Assembly: GCA_902774265.1 (NCBI GenBank)
Contig: CACYHR010000038.1
Coordinates: 1 to 32,701 of the forward strand
DNA from: an uncultured Eubacteriales bacterium
GTDB taxonomy: Bacteria; Bacillota; Clostridia; Peptostreptococcales; Anaerovoracaceae
Direction: 5' to 3'
Length of the DNA: 32,701 bases
In this document: piece after piece, positions 1 to 7,507 of the stretch
How positions within the stretch are numbered: position 1 is the stretch's first letter
How the letters are laid out: each line of letters starts with the position of its first letter
Position numbers and translations under genes: made by a program
The notes under the pieces: model-generated
Databases searched by the model: none
Seen by the model: only the letters and a program-made list of their open reading frames with translations
What the model was told of the DNA's origin: nothing

Positions 1-3
1 TGC

Positions 4-98
4 TCAACTACTCCTTTTCGGATGACTGAGATCTTGAAACGAAGGCTCTTTCAAGCCCCCGCTTCAAGATGCATCAGCATCTAAGCGGGGGTAGTTGA
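4..98 (+). mobile_element. Folded element resembling an IS200/IS605 right end (no transposase in window)
   Basis: The segment folds as a closed three-way structure. The outer stem is TCAACTAC (4-11) with GTAGTTGA (91-98). Hairpin one is CTTGAAA (33-39) with TTTCAAG (49-55). Hairpin two is CCCCCGCTT (56-64) with AAGCGGGGG (83-91), extended by AGATGC (67-72) and GCATCT (77-82) around the loop ATCA. A G-rich hairpin followed by TAGTTGAC recalls right ends of IS200/IS605 elements, where the TnpB guide RNA scaffold also lies. The family assignment is from memory and was not verified. No tnpA or tnpB is present, so this is either the edge of an element cut by the window start or a solitary end. There is no T-run, so a simple terminator is less likely. 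Confidence 0.42.
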
Positions 99-465
99 CG
101 TTCTCAGATATGCCGATAATACAAGCTCATTATACTACCATGCCGAATACTCTTCCAAGACAATGTGCGCATCTTTCGCGCCGCCTGACGCTGAGTCATA
201 ATTCACGGCTGTTACAAGTACGTTTTGCGAAGCCGGATATCCCCCTGAATTGTAATACTGAATCGGGGAAACCGGCCGCATGACAATCCTTGTATGCTAG
301 GATATGACTGCATACAATATTCCGAAATGTTTGCTTATTAAAGTGTTCAAAATTGCGTTAATATCTTGTCACGATTGCTGCGCTGAGTTATTATTTAAAT
401 AAGTTGGTTACAACGGACAAATTACTACAGTATTAATCAGAAACAGCATCATTTCAGACAAAACG
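99..465. other. Intergenic region, no gene seen
   Basis: No convincing gene is present. The only plus-strand frame here (95-283) has no ribosome site and low-complexity translated content. AT-rich stretches near 340-445 could hold the promoter of the diguanylate cyclase gene, but no clear -35/-10 pair could be picked out. Confidence 0.4.
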
Positions 466-1683
466 ATGAATTACGCGGTCATAGCAGTACTGGCATCCGC
501 AGTGCTGATAATCATCAATAATGAGATTCTCTTTCACAGAGATCCGGAAAACGAAAGTCAGGCGCATCACTATTACAGGGTGTTCCTTATTGCTGTGCTT
601 GCGTATTTTGCTACGGATGTGCTGTGGGGAATTTTCAGACAATTCAGGCTGATACAGTTTCAGTATATTGATACGGTAGCCGAATTCATAGCAATGGCGC
701 TGGCGATAGTATGCTGGATCAAATATGTAATAGTTTATCTGGAGCAAGACGATATTTACGGCAGGATACTCATATACGCCGGAAACTGGATATTCGCATT
801 CCAGCTTATAATGCTGACGGTCAACTTTATGAAGCCGGTGTTTTTCTGGTTTGATGAAAACGGGATATATCATCCGGGTGTCGCGCGCTATACATCTGTT
901 ATGTTTCAGATAGTGCTGTTTTTCCTGACTGCAGTCTATACGCTTTTAAGGAGCTCCCGCACGAACGACAATGCAAAAAGGAGAAGATACAATACGATCG
1001 GCTCATTCGGCATAGTTATGGTAATCCTGCTGTCAATGGAAATGTTGTTTCCTATCATGCCGCTGTACACGGCCGGATATATGCTTGGAATATGTATGAT
1101 GCATACCTTTGTGATCGAAGATGAACTGAGCGATTATATTGTGAACCTTGAGGAACTGCTCGAACGCGAGAAGCAGCAGACACAGCAGATTATTTCCGCA
1201 CAGAAGCTTGCGCATACCGATCCGCTTACGGGGATAAAGAATAAACTGGCATATATCGAAAAAGAGAAAGATCTGGATGCGCGCATAGAAAACGGTGAGG
1301 TCAGCAGGATGGCAATCGCAGTATTCGATCTCAACGGACTCAAGGAAATCAACGATACAAAAGGCCATGAGGTCGGTGATAAATATATCGTGGACGGATG
1401 CAAAATGATATGCAATCATTTCAAGCACAGCCCGGTGTTCCGCATAGGCGGGGATGAGTTTGTTGCGGTCCTCGAAGGCGATGATTTCAAAAACAGAAAC
1501 AGAATCATGAAGGCTTTCAACAATCTGGTCATGGAGAACAGCATGAACGGAGGTGTTGTAGTGTCAGCGGGAATCGCGGAGTATCTGCCGGAAAACGATG
1601 CAGGCACCAAAACGATATTCGACAGAGCGGATCATTACATGTATGAGCAGAAGAGACTGCTCAAGCTGCAGGATGCAGGCTAA
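466..1683 (+). CDS. Membrane-anchored diguanylate cyclase (GGDEF)
   Basis: Predicted to make cyclic di-GMP from two GTP at the membrane. The 405-residue protein has an N-terminal half of about six hydrophobic helices (residues 3-22, 37-56, 72-91, 101-120, 143-162, 178-212), a short charged linker helix (about 216-248), then a GGDEF domain. The catalytic loop RIGGDEF at 326-332 is intact, and the upstream FDLNGLKEIND stretch holds the Mg/GTP ligands. The usual RxxD inhibitory site before the loop is absent (the sequence is HFKHSPVF), so product inhibition through that site is unlikely. No sensor family is recognised in the membrane part. No good ribosome site precedes the ATG at 466, so the start is uncertain. 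The gene stands alone and is followed by a terminator. Confidence 0.88.
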   Translation: MNYAVIAVLASAVLIIINNEILFHRDPENESQAHHYYRVFLIAVLAYFATDVLWGIFRQFRLIQFQYIDTVAEFIAMALAIVCWIKYVIVYLEQDDIYGRILIYAGNWIFAFQLIMLTVNFMKPVFFWFDENGIYHPGVARYTSVMFQIVLFFLTAVYTLLRSSRTNDNAKRRRYNTIGSFGIVMVILLSMEMLFPIMPLYTAGYMLGICMMHTFVIEDELSDYIVNLEELLEREKQQTQQIISAQKLAHTDPLTGIKNKLAYIEKEKDLDARIENGEVSRMAIAVFDLNGLKEINDTKGHEVGDKYIVDGCKMICNHFKHSPVFRIGGDEFVAVLEGDDFKNRNRIMKAFNNLVMENSMNGGVVVSAGIAEYLPENDAGTKTIFDRADHYMYEQKRLLKLQDAG

Positions 1684-1739
1684 AAAGACCCGTGGCTTCT
1701 TAGCCTGATGCTGACTGCCGATTCCTGATACGGCAATTT

Positions 1740-1766
1740 GAGGGACCGAAGCCGGGCCCTCTTTTT
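1740..1766 (+). terminator. Rho-independent terminator after the diguanylate cyclase gene
   Basis: GAGGGACC (1740-1747) pairs with GGGCCCTC (1754-1761) with one mismatch across a short loop, followed directly by TTTTT. It lies 57 bases after the stop codon. Confidence 0.8.
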
Positions 1767-1895
1767 GATGTTCGCTCAAAAAGGTTAAAATTCAGCCATT
1801 GGCCGATCCCAAGGTATGCTGAGCGCGAAATACATCGGAATCAGCATTCGGCGAAGAGAAGATGCAACGCATGATGATAAGCAGAGTATTTCACT

Positions 1896-2076
1896 TTCAA
1901 CCAGGAGCAAAGCTCCAACAAGCTCGCTTGATTGGAGCGAGCGACGCCGTACTTATCGGAGGAGCTCAGCATCCGGAGATCAATGCTTCCGACCTTACGG
2001 CAACGCCGTATGATCCGGAGGAAGCATTTACAGACACCGGGAGCTTCAGCTCCTGAGAGCATCAGTGGGGGCAACC
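1896..2076 (+). repeat. Composite copy of the dispersed TAACAGACACCGG repeat family
   Basis: The left part (1896-1916, with AGGAGCAAAGCTCC) is identical over 21 bases to 3598-3618. The right part (2028-2076) reads TTACAGACACCGG, the hairpin GAGCTTCAGCTC, then GAGAGCATCAGTGGGGG. This is the inverse of what is seen at the end of the window (32683-32701). Between them lie further hairpins, GCTCGCT with AGCGAGC (about 1922-1942) and AATGCTTC (1982-1989) with GAAGCATT (2021-2028), and a repeated ACGCCGTA. The segment seems to be two repeat ends flanking about 110 bases of structured DNA. It can be read through in one frame into the leucine-rich-repeat gene downstream, but is probably not coding. 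Confidence 0.6.
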
Positions 2077-2246
2077 AAAAAAGAACAGCACACGGACAGG
2101 CGGATAAGTTTGCTGGCTATCGAGCCGGCGATTTAGTACAATATATACAATGTATGAAGAACAGTGTTTGGAGAATCGTGCGTTCGATAATCAGGCTTGT
2201 GATTGCTGATCATATCGGCAAAGACGGGATACGGGGGACTGTTGAA

Positions 2247-2654
2247 ATGAATAAAACAATAAGCAACTACTGCTATTCCGGAGATACGGAACTTAAAAAT
2301 TTTTTCGTTGAAGATGATGTTGTGGAAATCGGCGTCGGAGCTTTTTCGAATTGCGTTAATCTGGAAAGGGTAATACTGAATGATAAGATGCGCAGGCTGA
2401 AAAAAGAGGTCTTTTCCGGCTGCTGTAATCTGAGGGAGGTAAGAATCCCCGAGGGGCTTGAAAGTATAGGGGAATGGGCCTTCAGAGACTGCAGAAGCCT
2501 CCGCGTGCTTGAGATACCGGACAGCGTAACGGACATCTGCGAGGAATCATTTCTGAGCTGCCCTGATCTGACGATCATCGCGAAAGAAGGCTCGTTTGCC
2601 GCAGAATACGCTCGCCGGACGGGGATACCGCTGGCACAGCACATCTGTTACTAA
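2247..2654 (+). CDS. Small leucine-rich-repeat protein (BspA/TpLRR type)
   Basis: A 135-residue protein with about three to four repeats of the BspA type, seen as IGVGAFSNCVNLERVIL, EVFSGCCNLREVRIP, WAFRDCRSLRVLEIP and ESFLSCPDLTII. Such repeats form a solenoid used for protein binding, often on the cell surface. No signal peptide or anchor is present here, so the location is unclear. The ATG at 2247 is chosen because GGGGG lies nine bases upstream. Earlier in-frame starts at 2154 or 1932 would add a charged stretch translated from the repeat element, which lacks family character. It ends ten bases before the Nudix gene, so the two are probably cotranscribed. It may be a fragment of a once larger LRR protein. 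Confidence 0.7.
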   Translation: MNKTISNYCYSGDTELKNFFVEDDVVEIGVGAFSNCVNLERVILNDKMRRLKKEVFSGCCNLREVRIPEGLESIGEWAFRDCRSLRVLEIPDSVTDICEESFLSCPDLTIIAKEGSFAAEYARRTGIPLAQHICY

Positions 2655-2664
2655 AGGAGCACAT

Positions 2665-3063
2665 ATGGAAACAAAACATGTTGTCGCGGCAGTAATTGAA
2701 AAAGACGGCCGCATTTTCGCTGCACAGAGAGGATATGGCGATTACAGAGACTGGTGGGAGTTTCCCGGAGGCAAGATCGAAGCGGGAGAGACCCCCGAAG
2801 AAGCGCTGAAGCGTGAGATCCGTGAGGAGCTTCGGGCAGAGATAAGAATCGGCGAGCTGATCTGTACCATCGAATATGATTATCCGAAATTTCACATGAT
2901 AATGCAGTGCTATCTATGCGAAATGCTTTCGGACGGGATGGAGCTGGTTGAGCACGAAGCTGCCCGCTGGCTCTGCGCAGATGACATCCTGTCGGTAAAA
3001 TGGCTTCCGTCGGACATCGAATTAGTGGAAAAGCTGAAGAAACGACTGGAAAAGAATAGCTGA
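2665..3063 (+). CDS. Nudix hydrolase, MutT-like (8-oxo-dGTP/CTP pyrophosphohydrolase type)
   Basis: The 132-residue protein matches the usual length of MutT-family nucleotide-sanitising hydrolases. The Nudix box is complete: GGKIEAGETPEEALKREI followed by REEL, at about residues 36-57, supplying the glutamates that bind Mg. The start METKHVVAAVI resembles MutT N-termini and is supported by the AAAGGAG site five bases upstream. The likely substrate is an oxidised or non-canonical nucleoside triphosphate, but the exact one cannot be read from sequence. The stop codon of the LRR gene overlaps its ribosome site, and the GNAT gene follows ten bases later, so it sits in the middle of a small operon. 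Confidence 0.88.
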   Translation: METKHVVAAVIEKDGRIFAAQRGYGDYRDWWEFPGGKIEAGETPEEALKREIREELRAEIRIGELICTIEYDYPKFHMIMQCYLCEMLSDGMELVEHEAARWLCADDILSVKWLPSDIELVEKLKKRLEKNS

Positions 3064-3073
3064 ACAGAAATCT

Positions 3074-4447
3074 ATGAAGAAGATGAAACAAATGAAATTA
3101 CGTGAATTCCGCCCGGATGATGCTGTGGCGATATGCCGCTGGGTAAACAGCGAAAATGCTTTGTACGAATGGTCTGCGAACCGGATCGGAAAGTATCCGT
3201 TTACAGCCGATGATCTTACTGCGCATCATCTTACTGCGATGAAAAATGAACGCTTTATGCCGTTCACATTTGTTGATAATACTGATGAACCGATCGGGCA
3301 TATTGCAATCAGATATCCGGAAGAAAACGATAATTCCGCAATTCGCTTCGGTTTTGTCATAATCGATCCGGAGTTCAGACGAAGGGGGATGGCCACTGAA
3401 ATGCTTGATGCAGCATGTGTTTATGCTGCGTCAGTGCTGAATGCAGAAACAGCATCTGTGTCCGTATTCACCGCAAATGAAAAAGCTGTCAAATGCTATT
3501 ATTCCGCCGGATTCCGCTGGAACGGAGAGGCGGAGAAGTATGAACTTCCCATCGGGGAACGTGAAGGGATCATAATGGAGAAATCACTCGTCCCGTATTC
3601 AACCAGGAGCAAAGCTCCCGGTGTCTGTTATATGAATGACTGCGATGCATACGGGCAGTACAGACTCAATAAACGCAATAATATTTCAAGAGAGCTGCTG
3701 AATGATGTCCGCAGCTTCCTGGACCGTGAATGGATAGATCTGTCCGGCTTCGATCGGTTTGATGACGAAAGCAGAAATGCATCCGGCGTTGCTTACAGTG
3801 CGCCGGACATGGATGGATCCGTTCGTTCGGCGCAGTATCATGATGAGAATGATCTTTGGGCTGAGACAGATTTTGCAAAAGAAAAGACTGCGACACGCAG
3901 ACGCCCGACACTCAGAGAAAGGATTTTTTCGGAAGGCAGCCGGAAACCCGGGAAAAGCCAGAAGCAATCCCCGGAGGAATATGAAGATTTACCATATTTG
4001 TCTTCAAATGAAATAAGATATGAATCGTCGTCCTGCAATGATGATTTGCTTGCAGCAGAAACACCGGTGCAGTATGCGAACCGGATAGAAGACATTTTCG
4101 CCGGCCTCGGACAGACCTTTCAGGAGAAACTGCTCAGCATTATCGATTCAAAGGGCATGACTGATGCGCAGGTGTATACAAAGGCTAATCTCGACCGCCG
4201 TCTGTTTTCAAAGATCAGATGCAACATAAACTATAAACCGTCTAAAGCTACAGTACTTGCGCTTGCAATCGCGCTGGGTCTGAATCTGGACGAAACGACG
4301 GATCTTCTCGGTCGCGCCGGACTGGCGCTGTCGCCTAGCAGCAAGGCCGATCTTATAGTCAAATACTGCATAATAAATAAAATACATGACATTCTCGATG
4401 TCAACGCGATATTGTATGAATACGACCAGCCTCTGCTCGGCTGCTGA
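3074..4447 (+). CDS. GNAT acetyltransferase fused to a regulator-like C-terminal protein
   Basis: Residues 7-170 are a GNAT N-acetyltransferase with the acetyl-CoA loop RRRGMA at 102-107 and the terminal ANEKAVKCYYSAGF motif. Residues 176-186 (STRSKAPGVCY) are the translation of a dispersed repeat copy. Residues 187-457 are a second protein. Its last 110 residues (FQEKLLSIID through DQPLLGC) resemble a helical, helix-turn-helix-like domain common in Clostridia, recalled from memory as found beside vWA genes, as here. The middle is charged and probably disordered. A start for the second part exists at 3632, so two proteins may be made. No ribosome site is obvious at 3074; ATGs at 3083 and 3092 are alternatives. 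The GNAT substrate is unknown. Confidence 0.72.
   Translation: MKKMKQMKLREFRPDDAVAICRWVNSENALYEWSANRIGKYPFTADDLTAHHLTAMKNERFMPFTFVDNTDEPIGHIAIRYPEENDNSAIRFGFVIIDPEFRRRGMATEMLDAACVYAASVLNAETASVSVFTANEKAVKCYYSAGFRWNGEAEKYELPIGEREGIIMEKSLVPYSTRSKAPGVCYMNDCDAYGQYRLNKRNNISRELLNDVRSFLDREWIDLSGFDRFDDESRNASGVAYSAPDMDGSVRSAQYHDENDLWAETDFAKEKTATRRRPTLRERIFSEGSRKPGKSQKQSPEEYEDLPYLSSNEIRYESSSCNDDLLAAETPVQYANRIEDIFAGLGQTFQEKLLSIIDSKGMTDAQVYTKANLDRRLFSKIRCNINYKPSKATVLALAIALGLNLDETTDLLGRAGLALSPSSKADLIVKYCIINKIHDILDVNAILYEYDQPLLGC
3598..3631 (+). repeat. Dispersed repeat end at the GNAT fusion junction
   Basis: The copy holds AGGAGCAAAGCTCC followed by CCGGTGTCTGTTAT, the reverse complement of the family end ATAACAGACACCGG. 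Its first 21 bases are identical to 1896-1916. It has no stop codon in the reading frame used by the surrounding gene and lies between its two recognisable domains. Confidence 0.75.
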
Positions 4448-4584
4448 GAATCCGTTAATTTGTCGCTTGCCCGGCGACATATTCCCTTCCCGATTAGTGT
4501 ATCTTATAGTCAGCCTGAAACACCGGGTCAGACAACAAACAGATATACGAAGATAAAACATACTAATCGAGGGAGGGAACAGCC

Positions 4585-5262
4585 ATGAAAAAAGGACTTA
4601 CGGAACTTGTAATGATACTCGACAGAAGCGGATCGATGAGCGGCCTGGAGGCTGATACTATCGGCGGATTCAACAGCATGATCGAAAAACAAAAGAAAGA
4701 AGAAGGCGAAGTTTATGTCTCGACGGTACTTTTCGACAATGTGTCTGAAGTGGTCTATGACAGAGTAGATATCAGCCGTATAGAGCCAATGACCGATAAA
4801 CAGTATTATGTGCGCGGATGCACTGCGCTCCTGGATGCTGTCGGAGGATCGATCAGACACATAGCGAATATCCACAAATATGCAAGAGAAGAGGATGTGC
4901 CGGAAAAGACAATTTTTGTTATAACTACAGACGGCATGGAGAATGCGAGCCGGATCTATGATTATGATGAGGTCCGCCGCCTGATAGAACGGCAGAAAGA
5001 AAAGTATAACTGGGAATTCATATTTCTGGGAGCCAATATCGATGCTGCCGGTGAGGCGGCCAGATTCGGAATAAGCGAGAGCCGCGCAGCGACATATCAG
5101 CATGACGGACATGGAACGGCACTGAATTTCTCAGTGGTCTCCAAAGCTGTGGCTAAAATGAGAAGTGCGCAGTCGGCAGGAGCGATGAAGGCGGTATTTG
5201 AAGAAGAGGATGCGCTGGCACCGATAAGAGAGAATTTTGAAGCACATAAGAATGATAGATAA
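4585..5262 (+). CDS. von Willebrand factor A domain protein, cytoplasmic
   Basis: The 225-residue protein is almost entirely one vWA domain. The MIDAS metal site DRSGSMSG is at residues 13-20, and the second metal loop (RGCTALLDAVG) and ITTDGMEN follow in the expected order. No signal peptide or membrane segment is seen, so it should act in the cytoplasm as a Mg-dependent protein-binding module. GGGAGGG lies seven bases before the ATG. It follows the regulator-like fusion gene by 137 bases on the same strand. This pairing is recalled from other Clostridia and suggests a functional couple, whose role is unknown to me. Confidence 0.85.
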   Translation: MKKGLTELVMILDRSGSMSGLEADTIGGFNSMIEKQKKEEGEVYVSTVLFDNVSEVVYDRVDISRIEPMTDKQYYVRGCTALLDAVGGSIRHIANIHKYAREEDVPEKTIFVITTDGMENASRIYDYDEVRRLIERQKEKYNWEFIFLGANIDAAGEAARFGISESRAATYQHDGHGTALNFSVVSKAVAKMRSAQSAGAMKAVFEEEDALAPIRENFEAHKNDR

Positions 5263-5320
5263 TTTTCGCATGCAGATCCCGAAACGACAAAGTCACTTAT
5301 GTATTTGGCATATCGATATT

Positions 5321-5350
5321 TTGAATAGCATCAAAGCATTTTAATATGAT
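5321..5350 (+). promoter_or_regulatory. Candidate promoter for the tetrapyrrole operon
   Basis: TTGAAT (5321-5326) and TATGAT (5345-5350) are separated by 18 bases, about 75 bases before the hemB start. No cobalamin riboswitch or heme-responsive leader was recognised in the 163-base gap. Confidence 0.35.
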
Positions 5351-5425
5351 AAGGTGTATTATTGTATGGCGCAGGTCTTACAAAACTGACTTGCGGCAAA
5401 TAACAAAGTATTGAGAGGACGCTAA

Positions 5426-6421
5426 ATGCAGATCACAAACAGGCCGCGCAGACTGCGCACAACGCAGAATCTGCGCAGGATGGTCAGGGAGACCAGAATG
5501 GACGCTTCGTCACTCATCTATCCGATGTTCGTGACGGACGGAAAAGGGAGGACAGAAGAGATAGAAGCATTGCCGGGACAGTACAGATACACTGTAGACC
5601 GGACAGATGAAAAGATAGAGAAATTACTGAATGCAGGTGTCGGGAGCATAATGCTCTTTGGCATACCTGAAAACAAGGACGAATTCGGCACACAGGCATA
5701 TGCAGAGGACGGTATAGTGCAGAGAGCTGTATCACACATCAAAGCGCATTATCCGGAGATGTTCGTCATCACTGATGTATGCCTGTGTGAATATACTTCG
5801 CACGGACACTGCGGAGTGGTATGCGAATGCTGCGGCAGACTTGATGTGGATAACGACAGAACACTTGAACTGCTGCAGAGAACAGCCGTGTCACAGGCTT
5901 TGGCCGGAGCGGATATGGTAGCGCCATCGGACATGATGGATGGACGGGTAAGAGCAATAAGGGAAGCTCTTGACTCAAACGGGTTCAGCAATACACCCGT
6001 TATGTCATATGCGGTAAAATACGCATCGTCATTTTACGGACCTTTCCGCGAGGCCGCCGGTTCAGCTCCGTCATTCGGAGACAGAAGAAGTTATCAGATG
6101 GACTATCACAACAGGAGAGAAGGTCTGAAGGAAGCACTCATGGATGTCGAAGAGGGTGCGGACATTATAATGGTCAAGCCTGCAATGTCATATCTCGACA
6201 TGATACGCGAAGTCAGTGATGCAACTGATATTCCTGTAGCGACATACAGTGTAAGCGGTGAATATGCCATGGTAAAGGCAGCTGCAGCAAAAGGATGGAT
6301 AGATGAGCCGTCGATAGTGTGCGAAATGGCTGCAGGAGCATTCCGTGCAGGCGCTCAGCTGTATGAAACATATTTTGCCGAGGAACTTGCCGGATTTATT
6401 AAAGAGGGCAGGATAGGATAA
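5426..6421 (+). CDS. hemB: Porphobilinogen synthase (5-aminolevulinate dehydratase)
   Basis: Condenses two 5-aminolevulinate molecules to porphobilinogen, an early step to all tetrapyrroles. The 331-residue length is typical. The two active-site lysines are in SYAVKYASSFYGPF (K198) and IIMVKPAMSYLDMI (K251, Schiff base). The metal segment DVCLCEYTSHGHCG carries C119, C121 and C129, so this is the zinc-cysteine type rather than the Mg-aspartate type. A further C133-E-C135-C136 cluster just downstream is unusual. GAGAGGA lies six bases before the ATG. It is the first gene of a same-strand run reaching 12869. No hemA or hemL precedes it, so 5-aminolevulinate must come from genes elsewhere. Confidence 0.96.
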   Translation: MQITNRPRRLRTTQNLRRMVRETRMDASSLIYPMFVTDGKGRTEEIEALPGQYRYTVDRTDEKIEKLLNAGVGSIMLFGIPENKDEFGTQAYAEDGIVQRAVSHIKAHYPEMFVITDVCLCEYTSHGHCGVVCECCGRLDVDNDRTLELLQRTAVSQALAGADMVAPSDMMDGRVRAIREALDSNGFSNTPVMSYAVKYASSFYGPFREAAGSAPSFGDRRSYQMDYHNRREGLKEALMDVEEGADIIMVKPAMSYLDMIREVSDATDIPVATYSVSGEYAMVKAAAAKGWIDEPSIVCEMAAGAFRAGAQLYETYFAEELAGFIKEGRIG

Positions 6422-6464
6422 CGCTATAATATAAGAAACAGAGTATCAGGATATCATAATAGTA

Positions 6465-7436
6465 ATGCGGAATAGTTCAGAGGGACATATAAGCGGTTTT
6501 GATGATAAAAAAAGAATAATTCGTGTCGGCAGCAGGGCAAGCAGACTCGCTGTAATACAGTCAGAGCTCGTTATGGATCGGATAGAGGAGGCATGCCCCG
6601 GCATACAGACAGAGCTCGTTACGATGAAGACCACAGGCGACAGGATACTTGATAAGACCCTTGATCAGATCGGGGGAAAGGGCCTTTTCGTAAGGGAACT
6701 GGACGAAGCTCTTCGATCCGGAGCTGTAGACATAACTGTGCACAGTCTAAAGGATCTTCCGAAAGATATTCCCGAAGGTCTTCCTCTTGCAGCATTTTCG
6801 GTCAGGGAGGATCCGAGGGATGTACTGATACTTCCTAAGGGCAGTGCTTCGATAGATAACTCGCTCCCGGTCGGGACATCGAGTCTAAGACGTTCTCTGC
6901 AGTTCAGGGCGCTTTCTCCGGATACTGAAACGGCGGCTGTCAGAGGCAATGTAGAGACGAGACTCAGAAAGCTTGATGAAGGGCAGTACTCAGGTCTTAT
7001 AATGGCGGCTGCAGGGCTTATCAGACTCGGTCTTGAAGACAGGATAAGCAGGTATTTCAGCCCTGAGGAAATGATACCTGCTTCATGCCAGGGGATACTC
7101 GGGATACAGACAAGATCTGATAACACAGAGCTTGCCGGAATGCTGGCTGATTCTGTGAACAGCAGAGAATCAGAGCTTTCCGCTGCTTCGGAGAGGGCAT
7201 TTATAAAGACGGTCGGGGCAGACTGCGGCTCACCTGATACAGCTTATTCATGGCTTGAAGGCGGGAAGCTGCACATCAGGGGATTCAGAGTCGATCCTTT
7301 AAGCGGCCGGATGGATACAGAAGAACTCTGCGGCAGCATCAGCAGTACTGAAGATGCGGAATTACTCGGAAGAGAGCTTGCAGAAGTGCTGCTTCACAAA
7401 AATCGCCGCCGCACGCTCGTGACTTCAGTCGTGTGA
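6465..7436 (+). CDS. hemC: Hydroxymethylbilane synthase (porphobilinogen deaminase)
   Basis: Polymerises four porphobilinogens into hydroxymethylbilane in the cytoplasm. The 323-residue protein has the expected motifs: IIRVGSRASRLAVIQSEL near the N-terminus, HSLKDLP at 93-99 with catalytic D98, AVRGNVETRLRKLDEGQY, and AAAGLIRLGL. C254 in GADCGSP is the likely attachment point of the dipyrromethane cofactor. Two departures from the family are visible: PASCQGILGIQ replaces the usual PGQGALGIE-like loop, and about 17 residues precede the normal start of the domain. No ribosome site supports the ATG at 6465. It lies 43 bases after hemB and before the cobA-hemD fusion. Confidence 0.93.
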   Translation: MRNSSEGHISGFDDKKRIIRVGSRASRLAVIQSELVMDRIEEACPGIQTELVTMKTTGDRILDKTLDQIGGKGLFVRELDEALRSGAVDITVHSLKDLPKDIPEGLPLAAFSVREDPRDVLILPKGSASIDNSLPVGTSSLRRSLQFRALSPDTETAAVRGNVETRLRKLDEGQYSGLIMAAAGLIRLGLEDRISRYFSPEEMIPASCQGILGIQTRSDNTELAGMLADSVNSRESELSAASERAFIKTVGADCGSPDTAYSWLEGGKLHIRGFRVDPLSGRMDTEELCGSISSTEDAELLGRELAEVLLHKNRRRTLVTSVV

Positions 7437-7445
7437 AGCTTCACA
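7432..7445. promoter_or_regulatory. Perfect 14-base palindrome at the hemC stop codon
   Basis: TGTGAAGCTTCACA is a perfect palindrome containing the hemC stop codon and lies about 62 bases before cobA-hemD. It could bind a dimeric regulator, or may be chance. Confidence 0.25.
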
Positions 7446-7507
7446 GATGAAAAAAGATAGAGCGTAATGCGCATAATGATAATAGTGCATATCAATATAC
7501 ATTTTGA

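Noticed and set aside
454-873. Minus-strand 139-codon frame
   Set aside because: Antisense to the membrane part of the diguanylate cyclase gene.
1932-2246. Extended N-terminus of the LRR protein
   Set aside because: It is translated repeat element, lacks a ribosome site, and has no family similarity. The start at 2247 has a GGGGG site.
5263-5425. Cobalamin riboswitch upstream of hemB
   Set aside because: The conserved B12-box and core sequences are not seen here or upstream of cbiM.
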